Assembly: GCF_030272615.1 (NCBI RefSeq)
Contig: NC_081410.1
Location: 222,261,415-222,325,414 of the forward strand
Direction of reading: 5' to 3'
Origin: Cryptomeria japonica
Taxonomy: Eukaryota; Streptophyta; Pinopsida; Cupressales; Cupressaceae
Length of the DNA: 64,000 nt
Shown here piece after piece: positions 1 through 11,100 of this stretch (the stretch's first letter is position 1; every line of letters begins with the position of its first letter). Both the position numbers and the translations under genes were made by a program. The notes under the pieces were generated by a model. The model was not told where the DNA came from, made no database searches, and saw only the letters and a list, made by a program, of their open reading frames with translations.

Positions 1-1
1 T

Positions 2-852
2 CAATAAAATCATCACCGCAGCTAGTTCAGAGGTTGAGACTGCAGAAAAGGAAAATGAAATAGAGGAGGAAGAAGAGGGAGAATTGGTCATTGATATAAA
101 GAAAATGACTCCCAAGCAGTTGATGAAATTCTCAGAAAAACTAAAAAATTCAAGATGAAAAGACTAAATTAAGAGCAAAGAAAAAGAAGGCAAAAATTCT
201 TAATTCTGCCAAGACAATTCTCTCTGACCTAATTCCTGACATTTTTGTTGATGATGTTGCCCCCATAATTGATCAATTGAGTACTCTTCTTACAACAATC
301 AATTCAAGGGCAACTGATCTAAAGAAGGTTGCAGTAAGGCAATACGAATCAAAGAGAGGAGAAAATTTAATGGAACAAATATCAGTTGGAAAAGTTGCCC
401 TCTCCACCCTAACAGAAGAAGTAAGAAATATACTTCAGGAAGTTGGTCAATTACTGGTCAAATATTCAATCTTTACTGATTTCATCAAAGATCTATAAGA
501 CAAAATAAATCAGACTCAAAAATAAATTCAAGATCTAATAAGTTCTTTTGATCCTCTTACCAGTTCAGCATCAACTTTTACTGGCAAGGTCAAATAGCTC
601 AATCATGAAATCAAAAGGTTGAAAGAAGAAGAGGATAAACAAGGTCTTAGTTTGTTAGAACTACAGTGCTATCTAGAAATAATTATTGACTTCATGCAAA
701 TGAATATTAAAGAATTTGACCGCCTCATAAGTGAACATGATTGCAAGATAGTTGATGATATGGAGGTTTTTATCGCAGTTATGCATGGACACTTCACCAC
801 CATGAAACAGGTAAAATTTTCATGGGAATCCTCTTTGAAAGTAGCTCAATAA
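2..852 (+). pseudogene. 3' end of coiled-coil accessory (env-like position) ORF of Copia-0
   Basis: This is the C-terminal part of a long ORF whose start lies left of the window. Frame 2 is open from base 2 to a TGA near 158 and encodes a Glu-rich acidic stretch followed by Lys-rich sequence. Frame 1 then continues to a TAA at 850-852, broken by stops at 496-498 and between about 520 and 600. The product is Lys/Glu/Leu-rich with heptad-like spacing, so coiled coil is likely. It lies between where pol would be and the polypurine tract of the 3' LTR at 1019, the place where Sirevirus-type copia elements carry an extra 'env-like' ORF. Its end (MHG...F-W-S-L pattern) resembles the end of the minus-strand ORF at 61398-61713. 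I see no signal peptide or membrane segment. Function is unknown; linking it to the env-like class rests on position only. Confidence 0.6.
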
Positions 853-1018
853 AATTTCAAGGATCTTTTTGCTTTCCTTTGACAAATTATTTTGTATATT
901 CTTTGCCATTGATGGCAAAAGGGGGAGTTTTGGAGACTTGTACGTTGTGAGTTACAAGGGTCAGAAACAGGGTTCACATATTTATGTAGTATTTGCCACC
1001 AATGCCAAAGGGGGATTT
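853..1018 (+). other. Copia-0 3' untranslated segment with repeated polypurine tracts
   Basis: There are two purine tracts (GGCAAAAGGGGGAG near 915 and GCCAAAGGGGGA near 1004). The second lies immediately before the LTR start and is the likely plus-strand primer site. Repeated polypurine tracts before the 3' LTR are typical of Sireviruses and recur in Copia-1, -2 and -3 here. Confidence 0.65.
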
Positions 1019-2255
1019 TGTTGGCATTCTGGTGCATTTTGTATGACCGGTGAATGATATGGTTGTCATTGTTGGCAACATCATCTTCCAAGTCTTCACA
1101 GTCTATCGACAGTAAGTAGACCGGTATACAGAGGTTAACCGGCTAAGCAATGTGTAGACAGGCTAAGCAGTGAGTAGACCAGCACAGAAGAGGTCAATTA
1201 CCAAACAGTGAGTAGACTGGCACATAGAATTAGACCGGCACTGAAGAGGTCAACTAGCTAAGCAATGAACAGATTGGTATATAGGAGGTAATCAGCTAGG
1301 TATATTTTGATCGATACACCAGCAGAGTCTGTAACCGACAATGTTCATTTAATATCCAGTTAAATCCACAGTCTTCTCTAAACAACCACTGGACTTATCA
1401 GCATGAATGACTGTTTTGATAGAGATTCCTAGAATGATTTTTGGAGAGTGATTTATGGCGTGGTAACAAAATTTGGAATCTGATGTTTTGGAGGGAAAGT
1501 TGGCGACAAATCCAAAGGGTAATAAATTTACATAATTCATTTTGATGAGGTTGTTGTTCATGTGTAAAGTGAACACATGGGGAGTAGAACAAAGTGCAGA
1601 GCTGGGTGACAGAGGGTCGACAGAGTGTAGAGCCAATTGATAGAGGATTGGCAGTGCAGAGCTGAAGGTATATTCAGGAAACCGATGTTGTGCATAGCAG
1701 ACACATCCAATGCAGATATAGTATTATTTTCAGTGTGATGTGATCAAGATATTAGTAGCCACCCCAGCAAATCATTCTTCTGTTGCTTCCTAACCATTGC
1801 AACTAAAATCCCTTAACCAGGTGGACTTTAATAGGTCCCATTGTAAAACAATCCCTTAACAGTGTGTCATCTTAATTGATGATCCTAAGACCTTTAAAAA
1901 GGCTACCTTTAACAGGTTAAAGGCACTGATAGGCCTGAATCAAAATCCCTTAACCGGGTGGTACCTAATAGTGTCTTTGTAATCTCCTAACAAGGATGGC
2001 TCCTCACCGGGTGTACTCTAGAAGAGTAAAAATTTTATGAGTTCCTACTCACACCGTGGTTTTCTCCCATTTGGGTTTCCATGAGATAAATCTTGGTGTC
2101 ACTATGTATATTTTCATGCATGCATATTCCTCTATAGTAACTATTTATATTGATGAATGTTAAGTTAGTGAAAAATTAAGTTAAAGGTTTTAATTGGGAA
2201 AACCTGGTAAAGTGTTGATTCACCCCTCCCCTCTCAATGCTGGTTGGGACCAACA
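1019..2255 (+). repeat. Copia-0 3' LTR
   Basis: The LTR runs from TGTTGGCATTC to GGGACCAACA, 1237 bp. It follows a polypurine tract and ends beside Tat pol sequence, which fixes the right border; the expected target duplication there is AAAAG (2256-2260), but the left copy is outside the window. It contains a ladder of degenerate CCCTTAACCGGGT repeats (about 1800-2010) and the CACCGTGGTTTT...GGGTTTCCA motif shared with the other copia LTRs here. A TTGATTCACCCC-type pyrimidine tract precedes the end. Confidence 0.85.
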
Positions 2256-4875
2256 AAAAGTTCTACTCAAAGAGCCAAAGTTGTCCTAAAAGGAATTAGA
2301 CCTTCTTCTGAATCTACCTCTGAATGTAATGTCACAACTCATCGAGGTAAGGTCACCCTGCAAGGTGCTCCAGCTAAAACTACCACTTCCTCATCGGCCA
2401 AACCTGAGTATTACCTAGTAGAACAGTTAGGGAAGACACCCACACTTATCTAAATCCTATAACTGTTGTGTATCTCTCCTGTGGATAAAGCCATACTCAA
2501 CAAAGTCCTAAGAGAAACCTCAGTACCCATTAATCTAATTGTGGACCAGTTTCAAGTCGTGGTGGGATACCTTTCTGTTCTACATTCTCTTACATTCACT
2601 GAAGCTGACGATGCCTCTATAATCCAACTGCATAATGTACCTTTACACATTGATGGCCTTCCCCTTGTTCACCACCAACTTATTGATTGGAACCATGAAG
2701 GACCTTTACAATTCGACACATTCCAAATTGATGAGGCCTTCATCGACTATTTGGGCATATGAGATGATCTTCCACTTGGGGAACATAAGATGGGATACAC
2801 TATAGAAATCAATACTGTGGCATATTTCAATGAGGGTGTTGGGCCTTCTAGTCGCAAAAATGTAAAAAAAATAAATAAATCATGGGTTTTACGGTGAAAA
2901 CCACATTTTGGCACTGTCTGACTCCAAAAAAGTAAAAAGAAAGGATGTATCTGAGGATGAAAACTACTCTGAGGTGCCCAAATATGGAAGGCTCGACATT
3001 CTCCTGGAATCATAGGAAGAAAAATTATCCATGTTGGTAGAGGAGAATATCAAAACAAAGATTGGTGCAAAAGAGATTCCACATAGCATAATCTTGGCAC
3101 AATCTTTGGCAGAAGGAGAAAGACCAAAGTTCATAAGTTTCTTCACAGATCAACAAATCAATTTTGCATGGTCATATATCGATATTCCTGGACTGGATCC
3201 TGATCTAGTAATGCATCATTTAACAGTTAAACCAAGAGAAAAGTCAGTGAAACAGAAATTAAGAAAAATGCATCCACAAATGGAATTATTAGTAAAGGTG
3301 GAACTTGAAAAATTGTTAGATGTCGGATTCATAAGACCAATTGATTATCCTGAATGGATCTCCAACTTAGTACCAGTCAATAAGCCAAATCACAACACCA
3401 GAATATGTACAGATTTCAAAGACATCAATAAAGCTTGTCCTAAAGATGACTTTCCATTGAAAAACATAGACCTAATAGTAGATCTCACAGCACGTCATGT
3501 GATGTTATCTTTGATGGATGGGTTTTCTAGCTATAACCAAATAAGAATTGCACTTGCGGACCAGCACAAAACAGCGTTTACTTGTCCCTGGGGAAATTTC
3601 TGATCGAATTTCATGCCCTTCGGACTAAAGAATGCAGGCGCTACATATCAAAGAGCTATGACTACTATTTTTCATGATCTTATACATGCAATGGTAGAAG
3701 ATTATGTTAATGACCTCTTGGGAAAATCATTAGACAAAGATACACATTTGGACATCCTTCTAGTCATTTTTGATCGGTTAGAAAAATATAAAGTAAGACT
3801 AAATCCCAAGAAGTGTGTCTTTGGATACATTATTTCAAAAAAAGGAATTTAAGTCGATCCAGCAAAAGTCAGAGCTATATTAGAAATGCCACTGCTAAGG
3901 AATATCAGTCAACTTTGATCTTTACAAGGAAGACTCCAGTCCATACAAATATTCATTCCACAACTTGTGGATAAATGTCATCCTTTTCAGCACTTGCTAC
4001 ACAAAAACATCAAATTCAAATGGGATGATAACTATCAACAGGATTTTCAAATACTCAAAGATTATCTTCTGAATCCACTTGTCTTGATTCCATCAGTTCT
4101 AGACCAACCCCTATTACTCTACATATCAGCTACACAAACATCACTTGGGGTACTCTTGGCGCAACAAGACAATGAAGGCAAAGAATAGGTAGTTTATTAC
4201 ATCAATTGTACTTTGGTTGGTTATGAGCTTAATTACACGCCAATTGAGCATGTGTGTCTTGTTGTGGTTTTTGCCTCGCAAAAATTATGGTATTACATGC
4301 TAACTCATAAAACTAAGCTGCTTGTAAGGACAGATCCATTGAAGTATCTTCTCAATAAGGCGACGCTCATTGGCAGACTAGCTAAATGGGTTATGATATT
4401 GAGTGAATTAGACATTGAATATGTGGATAGAAAATGAATCAAAGGACAAGCTATCTCATATCAGTTGGCAGATGCACCCATGATTGATGATTCTCCTCTA
4501 ACTTCAGAGTTTCGATATGAATCCATTCCCATGGTATAACACATGAAGCCTTGGAAACTATACTTTGATGTCTCGTAGATGCAACGTGGTGCAAAAGTTG
4601 GCATCCTCTTTATCACACCTCAAGGGGATTCCATTCCTAAATCATACCGATTGTCATTTCCTTGCACTAATAATATAGTAGAATATGAGGCATTAACAAC
4701 TGGATTACGAATTGTAGTTCAGTGGAAGATCCAAGAACTTAATGTTTTTGGGGACTCTCAACTTGTAATTCATCAAGAAACCGATGACTACCAAACAAAA
4801 GATGAAAAATTAATGCCCTACAAGAAAATGATAGATGACTTCAAGCAATATTTCATAAAGATAACCTTTGAGTAG
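2256..4875 (+). pseudogene. Tat-W: truncated Ty3/gypsy Tat-type pol (linker, RT, RNase H, archaeal-type RNase H)
   Basis: A pol fragment colinear with Tat-X (9806-13745) but lacking the protease/G-patch part: about 1.3 kb is deleted near 2650, where CACATTGATG joins GGCCTTCCCC. The linker runs to about 3010. RT covers about 3031-3850, with MPFGLKNAGATYQRA well preserved. The catalytic box reads Y-V-N-D (3703-3714) instead of YVDD, so the enzyme is dead by sequence. Connection and RNase H follow to 4437. A second, archaeal-type RNase H (4579-4875) keeps EYEA and GDSQ but has lost its first DG motif to a stop. Multiple stops are present. The left end is cut by Copia-0 and the right end by the Tat-X LTR, where TTTGAGTAG stops and the Tat-X copy continues with ATACC. 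Confidence 0.85.
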
Positions 4876-5678
4876 TGTAGACACCTAAAATTTCCCAGTC
4901 TAATTAATATAAATATCTTTATTTATTTAATTATTTTAGCCTAATTCTTCTATTAATTAAATAAATCTTTATTTATTTAATTAATTCATTTATCCTCTTG
5001 TAGCTTTATTTCTCATTTAAATAAATACTTTTATTTATTTAAATTGTCATTTCCTAAATTAAAGAAATACTCTTATTTATTTAATTGATCCCACTTCCTC
5101 TATTAATTAAATAAATCTTTATTTATTTAATTAATTCATTAACCTTTTCCACCCATGACACATGTCATTCATCTCTTAATTCATACACTACCTACCCTTT
5201 TATTATTTTCTTATTTTCTCTACCTACCCTCTAATCATAGCTGACCATTTATCTTTTACACCTCTTAATCTTATCCATCCATTTCTTATAGTGTCTTCTA
5301 TATAAGGAGATGCTTCCTTCATTATCAACCCTATGCATTCAACCCCTGGACATATACATTCTAATCAAGCATTCTAGCATTCGATCTTTCATATGCGATC
5401 CTACTTGCAACCACATTTTCGTTCTTTGTTGAGCTCTTGTGCACACAAAATCTGAGAGCAAATATATCAAGCAAGATCAATGGAGATAGGAAGAATGGAG
5501 ATCCAAACCCTATTGGATATGTGATGGTATAATATTTGTGATTTCATTTGATTTGCATTGTCTTAGGTAATCTTCATATGTTATGGTGGATCTTTGTTCT
5601 TGTTAGGCTAGGGTTTTGTGGTTGAATTCATTTAGTCTTTTAATATTGTTATTGTTGTATCCATTTTCACCATATACA
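4876..5678 (+). repeat. Tat-X 5' LTR
   Basis: 803 bp, TGTAGACACCTAAAATT to CCATATACA. It matches the LTR at 36861-37622 plus 52152-52162, which defines both borders. The U3 half holds five AT-rich inverted repeats with a TTTATTTATTTAA core at roughly 50-bp spacing (about 4905-5140). A TATA box follows. The left flank is AGTAG (4871-4875); no matching AGTAG follows the other LTR, so the two LTRs probably do not come from one insertion. Confidence 0.85.
5299..5306 (+). promoter_or_regulatory. Candidate TATA box of the Tat LTR promoter
   Basis: TATATAAG sits in the middle of the LTR, after the AT-rich inverted repeats. The other LTR keeps the same element at 37275-37282 in the same context (CTTCTATATAAG). 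Transcription would be expected to start roughly 30 bp downstream. The call rests on sequence and position only. Confidence 0.5.
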
Positions 5679-5700
5679 TTTTGACACACCCGGTGGGACT
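5679..5700 (+). promoter_or_regulatory. Probable primer binding site region of Tat-X
   Basis: The bases directly after the LTR (TTTTGACACACCCGGTGGGA) occupy the primer-site position. They resemble the GC-rich post-LTR sequences of Tat/Ogre elements. I cannot assign the tRNA. Confidence 0.4.
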
Positions 5701-7721
5701 CTTGTCCCTTTTTTGCATTTAACATCTTTTGTTGTAGATTTTGTGTTTTTGAAGTTGCAGATTTGACATTTCCGACAACATTTTGATATTTTTGTGTCTG
5801 CGTACTTTCGGATCGCCTTTTTAATTTTTTGCCGCGTCTGTGACATCTGGAATCACGTCTGCGCCTTCGACAGTATTTTTTTTTTTTGCAGATTCTAGGA
5901 AGCGCTTCTGTGTTCCCTAGTCGCGTCTATTAAGTCTTCAGACACTTTTGTGTTAAGGAATCGCATCTGTGTTCAGGAACTGCATCTGTGTCAGATCTAA
6001 TCGCGTCTACGAATTTATATAGCGTTTGTGTTTTTGATAACCGCGTCTGTGTGCAGTTGTTGCATTTTGGTTTCTTTGATTTGGTTTTTCATCATTTGGA
6101 TTTTAGATTTGATTTATATTGAGCTAACATCTTCAAATCTAGCTAACGAAATTGGTACAACTTGTCTTGAAAGCAAAAAAAAATAAATCGTTTTGTTGAA
6201 GGTCCCTATTTCACAAAGTCATTTGGATTTAAAATTTACCTAACTTATATGCTTGCAGGAAGGGGTGATCATTTGAAACAATCCAAACTACTAATAGATC
6301 TTTGTTGCAGGACCTTAGCAAGGATTTTTTATCTTTATTGTGTGTATTGTTTTCATAGACTAGCAAACACTTCAATTGCTGCACTAAAATTGAACCAGTG
6401 TCTTTTGTGTCTTTGGCAATAGGCTCTTTTTGTTTCATCTTTAGAGGGCCTGTCTCCCCATGTGGTCATTAGGACTACTAGTGAGGAGAGAATGACCCAA
6501 GTGGTAGCGAGGAAAACCCACCTCTTCCGAACCACTATAAACAATTGTATCCATGGTGAAAACTATGGATAACGTGTGTTGATTAGTTCATACCGACACT
6601 CTGTCTCCCCATAAACTCATTTGATCAAATTTATTTCATCAATTGTAGGGTGTAACCCCTACCAGCTGGGAGCCTTCTGTATTTACAGAGTTGAAAGTGT
6701 CGTATGTATGGCCACATGAGCAGATGCCCCTACTAGCACTTTTTTGTTTTAGAAGCCAAAATCCTTCTAGTTGTTGGGTCAGGAGGTCGGACCTCTAGAG
6801 TGACCCACACACATACGGCTCTTAGTAGAGATACAAAGTTCGCCACGGGGAGTTTTCGTGGGGACTGATGCTTGGCTGCCCCGAGAAGTGAGTGTCGAGG
6901 GTGGAGGCAGTGGGGTCAAGCATCTAAGTATCTGCTCTGAATAGCGTAGCCTTGAGGGAAACGTGGGACCAACAACTATTGTCCTGGCCAACCATAAGAA
7001 TTGTGCTTGTCTTATGTTGAACTATCAAATATTCAAGACCAAACATCAAAACATTGTGTCTTTTGTGTCTTCAAGTGTATGCAAAACATTTTTTAACATC
7101 AAACAACACACTTTTCCTTGAGTCATTTTTGAGTCTAAACACTTGCAAACATTGAGTCCTCATCAACATTGTGTCCTCTTGTCACAAAAAATAGTCAAAC
7201 ATTCAAATTTGGTCACAACAAACAACTTCACAAACTAGCAAAACTTTATAGTCCAACAAACAAGAGCAATCAATTTCAGAATTCTTGAGCTTCCTAAGTT
7301 ATTTCTCTAGATTTTCATCTAGCATTCAACCTATCTTTGGGTCTCACAAATTTCATTATTGTTTTACACCTTGCATTACATTCACATTTTTCTAAACTTG
7401 AGTCAAAAGGTCACTTGCTTGTCCTCATCATACTTTGTCAGCACATTACATACAACAACATTTTGCTAAGTGGTCCCTCATCAAGGTCTATCACCTTTGG
7501 GTCTCATTTGGTCTTACTTAGAGTCAAGGTCAACTTACCTCATCAAGAGAAACTATCATCTCTTTGGAAGCTACACCTACTCTACTACGTACATACTTGG
7601 TCTTACACTTTGGACATTGCAAGTACACCTCAGATTCATTTACATTCCATCCAACTCTTAGTCTTCCATACTCTTTTCCATTTTTCATCTAGTCTCACAC
7701 ATCTTGGTCAATACCTAGTTT
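5701..7721 (+). other. Tat-X 5' leader, no convincing ORF
   Basis: About 2 kb separates the LTR from gag. It holds a degenerate CGCGTCTGTGT repeat (about ten copies, 5793-6052), a poly-T stretch near 5880, and a GC-richer block at 6400-6990. Open frames here (for example minus 6779-6991 and plus 7337-7729) show no recognisable domain. A long leader is normal for Tat/Ogre elements. Confidence 0.6.
5793..6052 (+). repeat. Degenerate GCGTCTGTG tandem motif in Tat-X leader
   Basis: About ten copies of a (C)GC(G/A)TCTGTGT-like word occur, near 5793, 5833, 5854, 5902, 5922, 5961, 5981, 6001, 6021 and 6041. Spacing is irregular at about 20-40 bp. The reverse complement of this word (CAGACGCGCC and CACAAATGCGCC types) recurs in the 3' region near 20420-20560 and 31500-31760. 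Confidence 0.55.
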
Positions 7722-10171
7722 ATGGTTGAAACCCATTCCCAAAAATCTATGAGAGAAGCTAAAGAGGCTCAAGAGTCTGTAAACATGAGTTCCTATGAGT
7801 ATGACAATGATATCTTTTTCAATTCTGATCATACTACATTACCTGACATGGATGCTTAAAGAAACATTCCAAATGTTGAGAACATGGATACTATAAACAA
7901 CAATGGTACACACAATGACAATATGGACAACATTTCTGTACATTCAGCAAAATTGGAAGACACCATTATGGATCCCCGTTTAAATCAATTGGTTGAGGAA
8001 ATAATGAGGGGAGATAGACAATATTCTTACTAGTGATGGGGCAAAGTGGAGCCAAGATCCCTCATGATTTTGACATGTCTCAAATAATGGAAAATCGACC
8101 TTTGCAACAACCTCACCTCAATATGGATCAAAGGAGGCCTAATAGTGGAGGCAATAGAGGACCACATCGTGTGCCTAAATCACCATGATCTTTTTTTCAA
8201 AAACTAGAGGTCCCATACACACATGGTCAAGCATATGATACTCACCTTCACAAACCATTATGGAAGTCTTATGCAGAAATATATACTCAATCACATACCA
8301 ATGCTAAGGACCAACCACCAAAGCAATTGGATATTCAAAGGCATGTTCAAAATTTGGACACAAGGAAACCCCATGTCAAATTTGGGGGCAACACACTAGA
8401 ACAAACTCATGACATTCCTATAGAGTATGGTACACAAGGACAAAGCAAATATTCCATTCCTCACCATGACTCTATACCAAGTGGTCCATATACGCAACAT
8501 CATTATAGACCTCCTCCATATGAACATGTGTATGATCAATACCATCCATATATGCAACATGCTCCTCCACCCGGTGGTTCAGGCATGCGGTATGGTCCAA
8601 GAAGTCAGTCTCCACCTAAGAATAATTGGGAACAGCAAATTAAGGACTTACAAAAGAAAATGAAGGACATAAATACACTGAAGCCAACTTACACAATGAG
8701 AGACATATGTCCCTATCCATTTGACAAAAGCATTCCAATGCCTCCATTTCCTACACACTTTGTGACACCTAAGTTTGATAAGTGTAGAGGAAAAGGAGAT
8801 CCTAAGGCACACATAAGACAATTTTTCATAGCTTGCATTGAGGTAGCAATAGAAGAGACATATTTGATGAGATTATTCCCACAAAGCTTAGGTGATCAAG
8901 CTATGGAATGGTTCACCCAACTACCACCTGGAATTAAGCCATGGGGTGATTTAGCAAAGGCATTTATCCAACATTTCTCATACAACATAGAGACAGACAT
9001 ATCAGTCACCACTTTGTGCAACACCAAGCAAAAGGATGGAGAGTCTTTTTCATCATTTTTACAAAGATGGAGGAATCTAGCCGGCATATGCTCTTGTGAA
9101 ATTCCACAAAAACAAATGGTAGAGATGTTCACCCAAAATGTTAACGAGGACATTGGTTATGACTTAAGAAAAGCTTGCTTGTCCACCTTCAAGGATGTCA
9201 TTGAGAAAGGCTTACCAATAGAGAGGGTCCTAATTGAGCATGGAGTCATCAAAATATTCAAAGAAAACAAAGATGACTTTAAAGGAAAAGACAAGCCAAG
9301 ATTTTGGAATAAAAATAAGAACACAGTCAGTGATGGTGTTGTGGATGCCAATATAGTACGACCCAAAATCATTTTTTCTAGATCAAGCTCTACAAACAAT
9401 CAAGTGAATACTCAAACAACTTCAAAGTCATGAAGGAAGTACACTCCATTGGGAGAACCACTTGAATCAGTTTTCAAGAAGCTAGTGGCAAACAAGATAA
9501 TCACAATTCCAGATTTTCCTCCATATGAGCCAAAGGTCAAACCAAATTGGTGGAATGATGATGAATATTGTGAATTTCATAAGAGAAAACATCATAAAAT
9601 AGGAAATTGTCATCGACTGAAGAACATCATACAAGATCTTATGTTTAAGGAACCATTCCCAAAACATTACAAGGGAAAAGCTAAAGCCATAGATGACCAA
9701 ACCAACTATACCAGAGAATCCTATAACTATGATTCAACTATCAATCACATTTCGATGAAAAATTATGTCTCTACCATTATCATCAAAGACAAAACGCCTG
9801 AGAATTCTACCCAGAGACCCAAGATCGTCCTGAAAGTAATTGGATCTTCATCCGAACCTACCTCTAAATGTAATATTACAACTCATCGAGGTAAATTCAC
9901 TTTGCAAGGTGCTCCAGCTAAAAACACCGCTTCCTCATCAACCAAACTTGAGTATGACCTTGTAGAACAGTTGGGGAAGACACCCGTGCTCATCTCCATC
10001 CTTGAGCTCTTACGCATATCCCCCGCACATAAAGCTATTCTTGACAAAATCTTGAGAGACACTTATGTCCCTACTGATCTGAACGTGGACCAGTTTCAAG
10101 CCATGGTGGGATACCTTTCCGTTCCACACTCCCTTACATTCACAAAAGCCGATGATGCCACTGTAAGTTAG
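7722..10171 (+). pseudogene. Tat-X gag (degenerate)
   Basis: Structural polyprotein of a Ty3/gypsy element, which would form the cytoplasmic particle. I chose ATG 7722 because frame 0 reads a plausible acidic N-terminus from there; it has a TAA at 7857-7859 and runs to about 8034. The sequence then shifts to frame 2. From 8327 frame 2 is open to a TGA at 9431-9433 and resumes to 10171. A Pro/His/Tyr-rich stretch precedes the retrotransposon gag domain (about 8770-9260), with the 'QSLGDQAMEWFTQLP' and 'FLQRWRNLAG' landmarks. A zinc-binding motif of form C-x2-H-x4-H-x4-C (about 9568-9610) follows, as in Tat/Ogre gag. At least one frameshift and three stops are present, so it is not functional. 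Confidence 0.8.
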
Positions 10172-11100
10172 CCACATAATGCACCATTACACATTGAAGC
10201 TTTCATACACAAACATCAAATAAAATGAGTCCTGATAGATGGAGGAGAAGGTCTAAACATTTGCACATTGAGCACTATTAAACAATTGGGATATTCAAAT
10301 AAAGTTGTGAATTCTACAAACAAAATTACCATCAAGGCATATCATGATGAAGAGCGTTCATCCAAAGGCACAGTCACCTTGCCTCTCGGAGTTGGGCTAA
10401 TTAAAAAGGATGTGGTTTGTCAAGTCCTAGACCTAGATCTCCCATACAAAATATTACTAGGATGTCCTTGGATTCATGAAATGAGGGCAGTCCCATCTAC
10501 ATATCACCAATGCATTAAGTTTCCTCACAACAGAGTTGAAATAACAGTTAAGGGTGATCCTAATCCATTCATATACTGCAATAACTTGAGATGAAAAACT
10601 AAGACGATCATTCCAAGAAATAGGGAAGTTGTCCCTTCTTCTGCATTCATTGATTCTGAATCATTAAAAGCTTCGACATCAAAACAAGGTGAACTTAAAG
10701 GGAAATTTCAGGACAAGGGCATGGGTGAATACACTTTGAATCAAACCATGTGCTTACAACAAGTTATGAGCACCAAAATAATATGGAAGACCGCATCCTA
10801 ATAAGCAGGTATCTATCATTATACTCAAATGGGACCCTACTATCTTTCAACGATGGGGTGAACTGGAAGAAGAAGACTTATACAAAATTCTTTACAAAGA
10901 CCCTGAAAATAATACACAAGATCACATCAGCCTACCATGTGAAAAGTATGGCAAAGGATTCAAGATCCTACAAAAATTCGGGTATAATGGAAAAAGTCTT
11001 CTTGGCTTAAGAAAGGAAGGCATCATTGCACCTTTACAACCAGAATTGACATTCAAAAAGGAACGCTCTAAAGGACTTGGTTCATGACTTCCAAGGTAAA
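10172..11100 (+). pseudogene. Tat-X protease and G-patch segment
   Basis: A retropepsin-like domain lies in frame 2 at about 10229-10560. The active-site region reads V-L-I-D-G-G (Asp codon 10238-10240), followed later by K-I-L-L-G-C-P-W-I-H, the flap-to-C-terminal motif of plant gypsy proteases. A TGA precedes the active site at 10226-10228. From about 10950, in frame 0, comes a G-patch-like segment (GKGFKILQKFGYNGKSLLGL, to about 11030), typical of Tat/Ogre pol between protease and RT. The two domains are in different frames, so at least one frameshift separates them. Confidence 0.7.

Noticed and set aside
6353-6991. Possible short genes in the Tat-X leader
   Set aside because: Frames are short, on the opposite strand to gag, and unmatched by any domain; a long non-coding leader is usual in Tat/Ogre elements.
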